A DNA stretch of 64,000 bases from Dyella sp. GSA-30 (GCF_027924605.1 NZ_AP027042.1:5309524-5373523); one strand, 5' to 3'; positions 9,362 through 20,707 are shown, counted from the stretch's first letter. A program made the numbers and translations. The notes: generated by a model not told the origin, from the sequence alone.

Positions 9362-11203
9362 TTACTGGGCCGGTTGCCAGCGCACGGTAAACATGTAGTT
9401 GCGACGCGGCTGATTGAAGAAAGCCGCCGTTTCGTAACGCTTGTCGAAAATATTGTTGGCGCTGAACTGCAGACGCCAGTCGCGATCCAGCGCATAGGCC
9501 ACGCGCAGGTCGGTCAGCGAATAGCCGCCCAGTCGAGTTTCGTTCTCGGTGTCGTCGAAGCGCTTGCCCGAGACGAAATAACTACCGCCGAAGCTGAACG
9601 CGCCGACCTTCTTGTCCAGATCGAAACGTGCGGTCTGCTTGGCGCGGCGTGGCAGCAGGTTGCCGTGATCGAAATCGTTGCTCTCATCGCGCGGATCGAG
9701 CCAGTTCAACGTGCCCTGCACGGTCCAGCCGACCAGTTCGGTATGAGCCGTAGCTTCGACGCCGCGGATGCGTGCGCGGTCCACGTTGATCGGCAGGAAA
9801 TTGGGGCCGGTGAACGCGATAAGGTCGCTGATCTTGGTCTCGTAGGCATTCAGCGACCAACCGCCCCAGCCATGCGTGCCGCGCAGGCCCAGCTCACCGC
9901 TGCGCGAGCGCTCCGGCTTCAGGTCCGCATTGCCGAAGTCGGGGTAGTACAACTCGTTGAAGGTCGGCGCATGGAACGCCGTGCCGTAGCTTGCCGTCAG
10001 GCGCAGCGACTGGGTGAAGTCCCAGCCCCACAGCAGCGAGCCGGTATTGCGGCCGCCGAACTGCGTGTCATCGTCGCGCCGCACGCTGGCCTGCAACTGC
10101 TGGCTGCCGAAAGTCTGCTGCCACTGGCCGAAGACGCCGCGATCGGTGCGCCGGTCGACGACATACTCGGTGCTGCCCTGGATGTTGTCGTGCTGCACGT
10201 CGAAGCCGACGCTGTAGAGACCGCCGCCAGCACTGATATCTGCCTGCAGCGAGCCGACCTTACGACGCGTATTGAACGTGTCGACATAAGCGTTATCCAG
10301 GTAATCGCTGCTGAAATCCTTGCTCTGTCCCAGGGCCAGGGTCAGCGTCAGCCGGTCGAACGGTTTGTAGTGCACCCGACCGCCCGCCACTTGCGACTCG
10401 GTCTTGGCGCTGTTGCTGAAGGTGCCGTCGTATTCGTTGCGACCGCGGGCGTCGAAGAAGCGCGCGTCGGCATCCCATTGCTCGTTGAACTTGTAGCCAC
10501 CCTGCAAGGTGAGTGCGTCGTTCTTGTAGCCGTCGTTATCCGGCTCGATCGTGAAGCAGCCGCCGGGACCGCGACAGGCGTTGAAGCCATGCGTCTGGTC
10601 GTGCGAAACCTCCATCGAGTACCAGCCGGCGCCCTGCTTGCCGGCCGCACCCAGCGAGCCCTTCAGCGTGTCATAGGTACCAACGCCGAAGCTGGCATGC
10701 GGCACAAACGCGCCATCGGGGCGGCGCGTGAAAATCTGGATGACGCCACCGACCGCCTCGGAGCCGTACAGGCTGGAAAACGGGCCACGCACGATTTCAA
10801 TGCGCTCGATCTGCTCCAGCGGAATATCCTGCAGCGCTGCCACGCCGGCCGAGGCCGAACCGATCTTCACGCCGTCGACCAGCACCAGCACTTGATCGGC
10901 ATTGGTGCCGCGCATATACACCGAGGTCTGCTTGCCCTGGCCACCGGTGTTCGATAGCTGGATACCTGGCGCGCCCTGCAGCAAGGCAACGATCGACACC
11001 GGCTGCAGGCGCTCGATATCGGCGCGATCGATCACCGTGACCGGCGCCAGGGTCTGGTCCTGCGTCTGCGCGGTGCGCGACGCGGTGACCACGACCTGGT
11101 TGAGATCGGTGGTGCCGGCGTCGTCCGCGAAGGCTGGAGAAAACACGGAAAGCAAGGCAACCGCCAGCACGGAGCGGCGGAAAGTCGAAGAACGGATTGG
11201 CAC
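9362..11203 (-). CDS. btuB: TonB-dependent vitamin B12 receptor
   Basis: This outer-membrane receptor (613 residues) has a signal peptide ending in SPAFA, a TonB box/plug start DLNQVVVTASRTAQTQDQ, the plug motifs GAPGIQLSNTGGQGK and GPFSSLYGSEAVGGVIQIFT, and a C-terminal beta-barrel ending in aromatic-rich NYMFTVRWQPAQ. The size is that of BtuB (E. coli about 614). I chose the GTG at 11203 because it is preceded at eight bases by AGGGAG and directly precedes the signal peptide; an upstream ATG would add residues encoded by the riboswitch region. The cobalamin riboswitch just upstream and the B12 genes downstream support cobalamin as the substrate. Confidence 0.93.
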   Translation of the reverse strand: MPIRSSTFRRSVLAVALLSVFSPAFADDAGTTDLNQVVVTASRTAQTQDQTLAPVTVIDRADIERLQPVSIVALLQGAPGIQLSNTGGQGKQTSVYMRGTNADQVLVLVDGVKIGSASAGVAALQDIPLEQIERIEIVRGPFSSLYGSEAVGGVIQIFTRRPDGAFVPHASFGVGTYDTLKGSLGAAGKQGAGWYSMEVSHDQTHGFNACRGPGGCFTIEPDNDGYKNDALTLQGGYKFNEQWDADARFFDARGRNEYDGTFSNSAKTESQVAGGRVHYKPFDRLTLTLALGQSKDFSSDYLDNAYVDTFNTRRKVGSLQADISAGGGLYSVGFDVQHDNIQGSTEYVVDRRTDRGVFGQWQQTFGSQQLQASVRRDDDTQFGGRNTGSLLWGWDFTQSLRLTASYGTAFHAPTFNELYYPDFGNADLKPERSRSGELGLRGTHGWGGWSLNAYETKISDLIAFTGPNFLPINVDRARIRGVEATAHTELVGWTVQGTLNWLDPRDESNDFDHGNLLPRRAKQTARFDLDKKVGAFSFGGSYFVSGKRFDDTENETRLGGYSLTDLRVAYALDRDWRLQFSANNIFDKRYETAAFFNQPRRNYMFTVRWQPAQ

Positions 11204-11220
11204 AGCGTTAGCTCCCTGGA

Positions 11221-11238
11221 CCGCGCCTACCCGCGCGG
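11221..11238 (-). promoter_or_regulatory. Hairpin next to the btuB ribosome-binding site
   Basis: On the minus strand a six-base-pair stem (CCGCGC / GCGCGG, loop GGGTAG) sits a few bases before the AGGGAG ribosome site of btuB. Because it lies between the cobalamin aptamer and the start codon, it may be part of the riboswitch expression platform that hides or exposes the ribosome site. This is an inference from position; no folding was computed. Confidence 0.35.
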
Positions 11239-11319
11239 CGTCAATGGCATGGGGACAGGAGCGTGAGAGCAGGTACCGGCAAGTCGCAGCGGCCCCGACT
11301 AGGCCCGCCGCCTGTCCGG

Positions 11320-11515
11320 TGATACCTCCAAGGCCGGTCTCCGGGCTTGCGAGCGAGGGCATCTACCCTCCCGAATCGCGCCTTCCCATGCTATCGAGCA
11401 CAGTGGCTGTTTGCGGTTCGTTTGCTCGCCTACCGTTGCGGGGGCAGCTTCGGCTTGACCCATCGAGGGCGTACCGAATTCCCGTTTCAACCGCCGGCTC
11501 CATTGCCGACAGTCA
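11320..11515 (-). ncRNA. Cobalamin riboswitch upstream of btuB and the cob operon
   Basis: Read on the minus strand, the segment contains the ordered landmarks of the cobalamin aptamer: GAAACGGGAATTCGGT, then AGCTGCCCCCGCAACGGTA, the B12 box GCCACTG (plus-strand 11401-11407), GGGAAGGC, and AGCCCGGAGACCGGCC near the 3' end. These elements occur in the right order and spacing for the family. It precedes btuB by about 115 bases and presumably represses btuB, both BtuM-like genes and the cob genes when adenosylcobalamin is abundant. End points are approximate. Confidence 0.95.
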
Positions 11516-11653
11516 CCTTGAGGCGCGGCGATCTTAGCAGCAGCGCGATGGGTCCGTGAGTGCAATGTGTAACGGCAGGGGACTGGACAACTCGGGTCAC
11601 ATGGCCGGCGACTATCTAAAAACTGACCCGGGAGTGGCATCGGGCTGCAACGT

Positions 11654-11699
11654 CCGTGAGTTGTCCTAGCGACAACGACACAGCCGACGCCACTCACGG
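11654..11699 (+). promoter_or_regulatory. Nested inverted repeats in the leader of the phospholipase C gene
   Basis: Two inverted repeats lie just upstream of the phospholipase start. CCGTGAG (11654-11660) pairs with CTCACGG (11693-11699), and GTTGTC (11660-11665) pairs with GACAAC (11671-11676) around CTAGC. The outer arm overlaps the ribosome site (ACGGAG), so an mRNA hairpin here could mask translation initiation. It could instead be a protein-binding dyad. Confidence 0.4.
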
Positions 11700-11707
11700 A
11701 GCCCCCC

Positions 11708-13735
11708 ATGAGCCAGATCGACGATATCAAGCCCGACAACACCGGGCGACGCCGCTTCCTGAAGATGACCGCGGCCTCGGCCGGTGGCTTGGCCGCCATG
11801 TCCGCCCTGCCCCCGGTCATCCGCCAGGCCCTGGCCACCCCTGCCGCCACGGTCAATGGCGATATCACCGACGTGCAGCACGTGGTGATCTTCATGCAGG
11901 AGAACCGTGCGTTCGACCATTACTTCGGCAGCCTGGCTGGAGTCCGTGGCTTTGCCGACCGCGTGCCGGCGCCGTTGCCGGGTGGCCAGCAGAATGTCTG
12001 GCATCAGCCCGACAGTAGCAGCACCGGCTACATGCTGCCCTTCCACATGGACACCAGCACCACCAGCGGTATCTGCATCAGCGCCCCGGCAATGAGCTAT
12101 CCGGTCGACACCGCGATCTGGAACAGCGGCAAGTTCGATGCCTGGAATACCGCACGCGCTGCCGGTCTGGGCATGGGTTACTTCCAGCGCGCCGACTTGC
12201 CGTTCTACTACGCACTGGCCGACAGTTTCACCATCTGCGACCAGTATTTCTGCTCGACGCTCACCCAGACCAATCCGAACCGGCTGCATTTCTTTACCGG
12301 CAGCAACGGACTGTCAGTCGGCCAGGCAGCCACGCTGGACAACACCGAGCCAAGCGCCGGGTTCAGCTGGACCACGTACGCCGAGCGCCTGCAGAACGCC
12401 GGCATTAGCTGGAAGGTCTATCAGCAAAGCAACAATTTCGACGACAACGCCTTGGCCTGGTTTGCGCCCTTCAAAAAAGCCAAAGCCGGCCAACCGCTGT
12501 ACGACCGCGGCATGGCGACAGTGCCGGACCTGGTGACTGCATTCGCCAACGACGTCGCCAACAACACCCTGCCGCAGGTGTCGTGGATCGTGGCGCCGGA
12601 CTATCTTTCCGAGCACGCCAACTACAAACCGGCCTATGGCGAGAACCTCTCGGCGCAGTTGCTGGCCGCGCTGGTCGCCAACCCGGCGGTGTATGCCAAG
12701 ACCGTATTCATCCTCAACTACGACGAGAACGGCGGCTTCTTCGATCACGTACCGCCGCCTACGCCACCAGCCTCGTCGGCAAATGGGCTATCCACCGTCA
12801 GTACCACCGGAGAAATCACGGCCGGCAAGCCGATCGGCCTGGGGTTTCGCGTGCCGATGATGGCGATCTCGCCGTGGTCGCGTGGCGGCTGGGTGTGCTC
12901 GGAAGTGTTCGATCACACATCGGTCCTGCGTTTTCTCGAAACCCGTTTCGGGGTCGCCGAGCCGAACATCAGTGCATGGCGTCGCGCGGTCTGCGGCGAC
13001 CTGACTTCGGCGTTCGATTTCACTTCCGGCAACACGTCCTGGCCCAGCCTGCCGGTCACCAGCGGCTATCCGGGGCAAGCCGATAGCGAGTGCTCGACGT
13101 TACCGTCACCCAGCGTTCCTTCCACGCCGTCGATGCCCACAGCCGAATCGACGGTAACACGACCGGCACGCGCGTTGCCGTATGAAATGGATATCCAGGG
13201 CAGCGTCAGCACATCGAATGGACGCTATGTACTCGCGTTCAACAACACCGGCGCGGCGGGTGCGGTGTTTCAGGTGTACGCCTCCAATCGGAACGACGGT
13301 CCGTGGCGTTACACGGTGGAGGCAGGCAAATCGCTCTCCGACTATTGGAGCGCAAAGACGTATACCAACAGCATCTATCAGCTTGAAGCGCATGGGCCGA
13401 ACGGCTTTCTGCGCGTATGGCAAGGAAGCGTCGCCAGTGCGACCGTCATGCCGGAGATCACGTTGGCCTACGACCCGGACAACAACCGCGTGCAACTGAC
13501 ACTCACCAATGCGGGCAGCAGCGCATGCACGTTCACCGTGCGCAACGGCTATGTGTCACAAGACGTGCGGATCTATTCGGTTGGCGCGCATGGCAGTCAT
13601 GTGGACAGCTGGGACCTGAGTGACTTTACCAACTGGTATGACTTGAGCGTGTCGGTGGCCGAAGCCAGTGGATGGGCGCGGCGGGTGGCGGGGCATATGG
13701 AGAATGGGGCGGATAGTTTTAGCGAGCCGCGATAA
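11708..13735 (+). CDS. Tat-exported phosphocholine-type phospholipase C
   Basis: The 675-residue secreted phosphoesterase starts with a twin-arginine signal, GRRRFLKMTAAS at about residues 14-25, followed by a hydrophobic stretch. The catalytic domain opens with HVVIFMQENRAFDHYFGSL, the hallmark of the PlcN/PlcH/AcpA superfamily, and includes NYDENGGFFDHVPPP and the FRVPMMAISPWSRGGWV segment. The C-terminal 200 or so residues look like two beta-rich repeats (around EMDIQGSVSTSNGRY and MPEITLAYDPDNNRVQL), as in the phospholipase C C-terminal domain. P. aeruginosa homologues are 690-730 residues. It probably hydrolyses phosphatidylcholine or sphingomyelin, releasing phosphocholine. It stands alone between the B12 operon and clpB. 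The Tat signal implies folding in the cytoplasm before export. Confidence 0.9.
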   Translation: MSQIDDIKPDNTGRRRFLKMTAASAGGLAAMSALPPVIRQALATPAATVNGDITDVQHVVIFMQENRAFDHYFGSLAGVRGFADRVPAPLPGGQQNVWHQPDSSSTGYMLPFHMDTSTTSGICISAPAMSYPVDTAIWNSGKFDAWNTARAAGLGMGYFQRADLPFYYALADSFTICDQYFCSTLTQTNPNRLHFFTGSNGLSVGQAATLDNTEPSAGFSWTTYAERLQNAGISWKVYQQSNNFDDNALAWFAPFKKAKAGQPLYDRGMATVPDLVTAFANDVANNTLPQVSWIVAPDYLSEHANYKPAYGENLSAQLLAALVANPAVYAKTVFILNYDENGGFFDHVPPPTPPASSANGLSTVSTTGEITAGKPIGLGFRVPMMAISPWSRGGWVCSEVFDHTSVLRFLETRFGVAEPNISAWRRAVCGDLTSAFDFTSGNTSWPSLPVTSGYPGQADSECSTLPSPSVPSTPSMPTAESTVTRPARALPYEMDIQGSVSTSNGRYVLAFNNTGAAGAVFQVYASNRNDGPWRYTVEAGKSLSDYWSAKTYTNSIYQLEAHGPNGFLRVWQGSVASATVMPEITLAYDPDNNRVQLTLTNAGSSACTFTVRNGYVSQDVRIYSVGAHGSHVDSWDLSDFTNWYDLSVSVAEASGWARRVAGHMENGADSFSEPR

Positions 13736-13761
13736 CGCGCGCATCGACTGTTCCGCACCAA

Positions 13762-13902
13762 GAGCCCCCTCACCCCAGCCCTCTCCCCCGGCAAAGCCAG
13801 GGGAGAGGGAGCCGACTGAGGAAGTCCTCGGTGTTTTGCGTTTCCGTAACCTGCTCCCTCTCCCCTGGCTTTGCCGGGGGAGAGGGTTGGGGTGAGGAGG
13901 GC
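13762..13902. repeat. Palindromic intergenic repeat pair (family A)
   Basis: A unit running from about 13762 to 13812 (CCCCTCACCCCAGCCCTCTC type) is repeated in inverted orientation at 13853-13902. Each unit is itself near-palindromic around GGCAAAGCC / GGCTTTGCC. The whole forms a long potential stem-loop between the convergent phospholipase and clpB genes and could act as a bidirectional transcription end. Closely related copies lie at 48964-49101 and, interrupted, at 32440-32555. Confidence 0.9.
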
Positions 13903-13924
13903 CGGGTGTTCGCGTCGGCCTTTC

Positions 13925-16507
<2,583 letters not shown>

Positions 16508-16565
16508 GGAGTGGTCCCCGCTGAAATGAATAGGTTTTGGCGGCAAGCCGCCACTGTGGACGGAT

Positions 16566-16592
16566 GTATGGACAAAAGCTTAACGGTTCAAG
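16566..16592 (-). promoter_or_regulatory. Sigma-32 (RpoH)-type promoter for clpB
   Basis: On the minus strand CTTGAAC is followed after 13 bases by TCCATAC, close to the RpoH consensus (CTTGAA, 13-15 bases, CCCCAT). It lies about 60 bases upstream of the clpB start, the right place for a heat-shock promoter of a gene known to be RpoH-dependent in enterobacteria. No expression evidence is available. Confidence 0.5.
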
Positions 16593-16692
16593 CGTAATCG
16601 ACACGATTCGGCAAGCTTTCGTTTAAGTGAAAGATCGCCTTCACATCGGCTTTGTTACGCTCGATGAGGTGATAGTGCAAGCGAATCCCCTC

Positions 16693-17505
16693 ATGCCCGC
16701 ATCCACGCCGTTACCGGCGCCGCCCCTGCCGGTAGCCCACGAAGCCTGGGCGCTGTTTCTCGATGTCGACGGCAGCCTTATCGACTTTGCCGATCGGCCC
16801 GAACGGGTCCATGTCAGCAAGACGCTGACGGCGCTGTTGTCGCAGTTGCATACCGCGTTGGGCGGTGCGCTCGCCCTGGTCAGCGGCCGGCGGATCGAAG
16901 ATCTCCAACGCCTGTTCGGCGCGCCGCCCTGGGCCATGGCCGGTGTACATGGCCTGCAGCTACGCCATGCCGATGGGGCCCAGCGCGAGATAGAACTCGA
17001 TCATGCCGAACAGCAACGCCTTCGCCACGCAGTCCATGGCATGGCTTCGCGGTTTCCTCAGGTCATGCTGGAAGACAAAGGCATAGCGATCGCACTCCAT
17101 GATCGCAGCGGTGATCCGGGCATGCGCGCGTTGCGCGAGGCGAGTGAAACGCTGCTCAAGGATTTGCCCGACTACGAGCTGCAACTGGGCCACCACGTGA
17201 TCGAACTCAAGCCTGCCGGCATGGACAAAGGACAGGCCGTGGCCGAGCTGCTGGCACGGCCGCCGTTCCAGGGGCGCATGCCGGTCTACGTCGGCGACGA
17301 TTTCACCGACGAGCACGGATTCGCCACCGCCAATCTGGAAAACGGCATCAGCATCCGGGTCGGCCAGCGCGAACCCAGCCTGGCGCAATACACCTTGTCC
17401 GGTCCCACCGCGGTGCAAGCCTGGCTCGCCCGTGTCTTGTACGCCTTAGGAGCGACGCTAGATGACCAATACCCCGGAGGAACTCGTCGACACAACCGCT
17501 CCTGA
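16693..17505 (+). CDS. otsB: Trehalose-6-phosphate phosphatase
   Basis: The 270-residue HAD-family phosphatase removes phosphate from trehalose-6-phosphate. The nucleophile motif is ALFLDVDGSLIDF at about residues 20-32. LVSGRRIEDLQRLFG and ELKPAGMDKGQAV follow, and the metal-binding aspartates are in VYVGDDFTDEHGF. I took the ATG at 16693 as the start; an in-frame GTG at 16627 would add 22 unusual residues, and neither has a strong ribosome site. The end overlaps the GH15 gene by 44 bases, indicating co-transcription. It is the first gene of the otsB-GH15-otsA cluster, divergent from clpB. Confidence 0.93.
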   Translation: MPASTPLPAPPLPVAHEAWALFLDVDGSLIDFADRPERVHVSKTLTALLSQLHTALGGALALVSGRRIEDLQRLFGAPPWAMAGVHGLQLRHADGAQREIELDHAEQQRLRHAVHGMASRFPQVMLEDKGIAIALHDRSGDPGMRALREASETLLKDLPDYELQLGHHVIELKPAGMDKGQAVAELLARPPFQGRMPVYVGDDFTDEHGFATANLENGISIRVGQREPSLAQYTLSGPTAVQAWLARVLYALGATLDDQYPGGTRRHNRS

Positions 17506-19300
17506 AGCGGCTCGCGCCGCCCAGGCGAATCTATCGCTGGGCGTGATCGGCAATGGCAGCGTTGCTGCATTGATCGACGCGCACGGCAGTATCGTGTGGT
17601 GCTGCCTGCCCCGCTTTGACGATGACGCGAGCTTTTGCGCATTGCTGTCACCCCGACGCGAAGGTGGTGACTGGACGATTGCGCTGGAAGATTTCGACCG
17701 CGCCGAGCAGGAGTATCTTCCTAATACGGCGGTGCTGCAGACGCGTCTGTACGATAAGCACGGTGGCGCAATCGAGATCACCGACTTCGCTCCACGTCAT
17801 CGTGCTCATGGGCGCTTTTATCATCCCGTGCTCATCGCGCGCCGGGTGCAGCCAATTGCCGGCTCGCCACGCATCCGTGTGCTGTTACGGCCGCTTTGCG
17901 ATTACGGCGCCAACGCACCGCAGACAACGTCCGGCAGCAATCACATCCGCTACCTGCTGAGCAATACGGTGATGCGGCTCACCTCGGACGTGGCCTCGCC
18001 GCTGATCGAGCGCGGCCTGCCGTTCGGCCTGGACCGCAGCGCACATTTCGTGTTCGGCCCCGACGAAACGCTGACGCAGAGCCCGGCGGAGTTCATTCAC
18101 CACACGCTGAACAATACGCTTGCCTACTGGCGCGACTGGGTCCGCTATCTCTCGGTACCTTACGAATGGCAGGAGTACGTCATTCGCGCAGCCATCACCT
18201 TGAAACTGTGTCAGTACGAGGCAACCGGCGCGATCATCGCCGCGCTGACCACCTCGATCCCCGAGTCGCCCGACTCGGCGCGCAATTGGGACTATCGCTA
18301 TTGCTGGTTGCGCGACGCGGCCTTTACCGTGCGAGCACTCAATCGTCTGGGCGCTACTCGCACGATGGAGGAATACATCCGCTACGTGTTCAATCTGATT
18401 GCCGCCGATGACGAGCGCGAGATAGGTCCGGTATTCGGCATCCTGTTCGAACACGAGCTTCCCGAAACACAAGTGGACAGCCTAGCCGGCTACCGCGGCA
18501 TGGGACCGGTGCGCGTCGGCAACGACGCGTGGAGGCAGCGGCAGAACGACGTCTACGGCTCGGTGGTGCTGGCGTCAGCGCAACTGTTCTTCGATCAACG
18601 CCTGGAGAGCAAGGGCGATCGACGCACCTTTGCGCGCCTCGAACGCATGGGCGATATGGCCTTGAAGATGGCCGAGCAGCCCGATGCCGGCCTGTGGGAA
18701 TTTCGCGGCCGCAGCTCCGTACACACCTATTCGGCAGCCATGTGCTGGGCGGCCTGCGATCGCCTGGCGCATATCGCGACCGAGCTTGGCATGGACGAAC
18801 GCGCGCGCTACTGGCACGAAGAGGCGGTAGCGCTGCACGCGCGCATCGTCGAGCGCACCTGGAATGAAGAAAAGGGTTATTTCGCCGATGCCTACGATGG
18901 CGAACGCCTCGATGCGAGCTTGCTGCTCCTGGCCGATATCGGCTTTCTCAAGGCCGACGATCCGCGTTTCGTAGCGACCGTGGACGCGATCGGCAAGGAG
19001 CTTGGCCGCGGCAACTACCTGTTCCGCTACATCGCACCCGATGATTTCGGCGCACCGGAAACCAGCTTCAACATCTGCACGTTCTGGTACATCGAAGCGC
19101 TCGCCGCCACCGGTCGCCGCGACCAGGCGCGCGCCATGTTCGAAAACATGCTCTCGCACCTGAATCCGCTTGGCTTGTTATCCGAAGACATCGCGCCACA
19201 GAGCGGCGAGCAGTGGGGCAATTTCCCGCAGACCTATTCGCTGGTCGGTTTGATCCAGGCCGCCATGCGCCTCTCCCGTCGCTGGGAAGATGCGATGTAA
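17462..19300 (+). CDS. Glycoside hydrolase family 15 protein (trehalase or glucoamylase type)
   Basis: The 612-residue protein has no signal peptide and is presumably cytoplasmic. The N-terminal beta-sandwich opens LGVIGNGSVAALIDAHGSI, and the (alpha/alpha)6 barrel has RNWDYRYCWLRDAAFTVRAL, the hallmark of bacterial GH15 enzymes. Near the C-terminus is EDIAPQSGEQWGNFPQTYSL, with the conserved glutamates. Characterized GH15 members include glucoamylases and acid trehalases. Being sandwiched and translationally overlapped between otsB and otsA, a trehalase or a related alpha-glucoside hydrolase that limits trehalose is the best guess. Substrate is not shown by the sequence. Confidence 0.88.
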   Translation: MTNTPEELVDTTAPEAARAAQANLSLGVIGNGSVAALIDAHGSIVWCCLPRFDDDASFCALLSPRREGGDWTIALEDFDRAEQEYLPNTAVLQTRLYDKHGGAIEITDFAPRHRAHGRFYHPVLIARRVQPIAGSPRIRVLLRPLCDYGANAPQTTSGSNHIRYLLSNTVMRLTSDVASPLIERGLPFGLDRSAHFVFGPDETLTQSPAEFIHHTLNNTLAYWRDWVRYLSVPYEWQEYVIRAAITLKLCQYEATGAIIAALTTSIPESPDSARNWDYRYCWLRDAAFTVRALNRLGATRTMEEYIRYVFNLIAADDEREIGPVFGILFEHELPETQVDSLAGYRGMGPVRVGNDAWRQRQNDVYGSVVLASAQLFFDQRLESKGDRRTFARLERMGDMALKMAEQPDAGLWEFRGRSSVHTYSAAMCWAACDRLAHIATELGMDERARYWHEEAVALHARIVERTWNEEKGYFADAYDGERLDASLLLLADIGFLKADDPRFVATVDAIGKELGRGNYLFRYIAPDDFGAPETSFNICTFWYIEALAATGRRDQARAMFENMLSHLNPLGLLSEDIAPQSGEQWGNFPQTYSLVGLIQAAMRLSRRWEDAM

Positions 19301-19339
19301 CCACACCGCCCACATCCTCCCCTCACCACAGGAAAAAAC

Positions 19340-20707
19340 ATGAATCGCCTGATCGTCGTATCCAACCGTGTCGCCTTGCCCAATCAGACCGCCACCGGCG
19401 GCCTGGCGTCGGCCATGCGCGACGCGTTGCGCGAGCGCGGCGGGCTCTGGTTCGGCTGGAGCGGCAAGATAGCCAAGCACACCGCCGGACAGCTGCATCA
19501 CTTGAAGGACGGCGAGGTGGAGTACGCCACCATCGATCTTTCCAAGGAAGACCACGATCATTTCTACGACGGTTATGCCAATCGTACGCTATGGCCGCTG
19601 TTGCACTATCGACCCGATCTGGTCGACTACAACCGTGGCCATCTGGCGGGTTATCTACGCGTCAATACCGTGTTCGCCGATCGACTGGCCGATTTGATCG
19701 AGCCGAACGACATGATCTGGATCAACGACTATCACCTGATCCCCCTGGCCTCGATGCTGCGCGAGCGCGGCGTGCGCAACCGCATCGGCTTCTTTTTGCA
19801 TACACCACTGCCCGCGGCGGGATTGCTGATTGCGCTGCCGCAGCACCGCGAACTGCTGGAAACCTTGTCCAGCTACGACTTGATCGGCCTGCATACCGCA
19901 CGCGATCTGCGCGCACTGGAAGACTATTTCCTGCACGAAGCGCACGCCGTGATGCGCCCGGGTCATCGCATGCGCGCCAGCAATGGCCATATCTTTCGCG
20001 CCGGCGTCTTTCCCATCGGCATCGATACCCATCAGGTCGCCGAGATGGCGAAGCGGGCACTCGCCGAGGAAGAGGAAATCGGGCAGTTGCGTGCCAGCCT
20101 GGACGATCGCGCGTTGATTATTGGCGTGGACCGCCTGGACTATTCCAAGGGACTGCCCGAGCGCTTTCAGGCTTATGAGCGCCTGCTGGAGCGAGCGCCG
20201 GAGTTGCATCGCAAGGTCACCTTGCTGCAGATCGCCCCGCCTTCGCGCTCCACCGTACCGGAATACCGGCAGATCCGTCGCGAGTTGGAACGCAGCGCGG
20301 GGCATATCAACGGCCTGTATGCCGCGCCCGATTGGGTGCCGGTGCGCTACGTCAATAATTCTTATCCGCACAGCGTGTTGAGCGGTTACTACCGCACCGC
20401 GCGCGTGGGTTTGATCACGCCGCTGCGCGACGGGATGAACCTGGTCGCGAAGGAATACGTGGCCAGTCAGAACCCGAAGGATCCTGGCGTACTGGTGTTG
20501 TCGCGCTTTGCCGGTGCGGCCGAGGAGCTGACACAGGCGTTGCTGGTCAATCCCGCCGATACCGAGGAAGTGACCGATGCGCTGGAGCGTGCGCTCAAGA
20601 TGCCGCTGAAGGAGCGGCGCAATCGCTGGCACGCAATGATGGAGATATTGCAGAAGCACGATCTTACCGCTTGGCGGAAGTCGTTTTTGGATGCGCTGGC
20701 GGCTTAG
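19340..20707 (+). CDS. otsA: Trehalose-6-phosphate synthase (GT20)
   Basis: The 455-residue retaining glycosyltransferase makes trehalose-6-phosphate from UDP-glucose and glucose-6-phosphate. Landmarks are the start RLIVVSNRVALP, GGLWFGWSGKIAK, IWINDYHLIPLA, the IGVDRLDYSKGLPERFQAY region that contacts the donor, and RDGMNLVAKEYVASQ. Length is standard. The ATG has AGGA eight bases upstream. It is the last gene of the trehalose cluster and ends before an intergenic repeat that separates it from convergent yfiH. Trehalose is a compatible solute and stress protectant. Confidence 0.96.
   Translation: MNRLIVVSNRVALPNQTATGGLASAMRDALRERGGLWFGWSGKIAKHTAGQLHHLKDGEVEYATIDLSKEDHDHFYDGYANRTLWPLLHYRPDLVDYNRGHLAGYLRVNTVFADRLADLIEPNDMIWINDYHLIPLASMLRERGVRNRIGFFLHTPLPAAGLLIALPQHRELLETLSSYDLIGLHTARDLRALEDYFLHEAHAVMRPGHRMRASNGHIFRAGVFPIGIDTHQVAEMAKRALAEEEEIGQLRASLDDRALIIGVDRLDYSKGLPERFQAYERLLERAPELHRKVTLLQIAPPSRSTVPEYRQIRRELERSAGHINGLYAAPDWVPVRYVNNSYPHSVLSGYYRTARVGLITPLRDGMNLVAKEYVASQNPKDPGVLVLSRFAGAAEELTQALLVNPADTEEVTDALERALKMPLKERRNRWHAMMEILQKHDLTAWRKSFLDALAA

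Noticed and set aside
9185-10957. A 590-codon plus-strand open frame opposite btuB
   Set aside because: It is antisense to a clear TonB receptor, and its sequence resembles no protein family.
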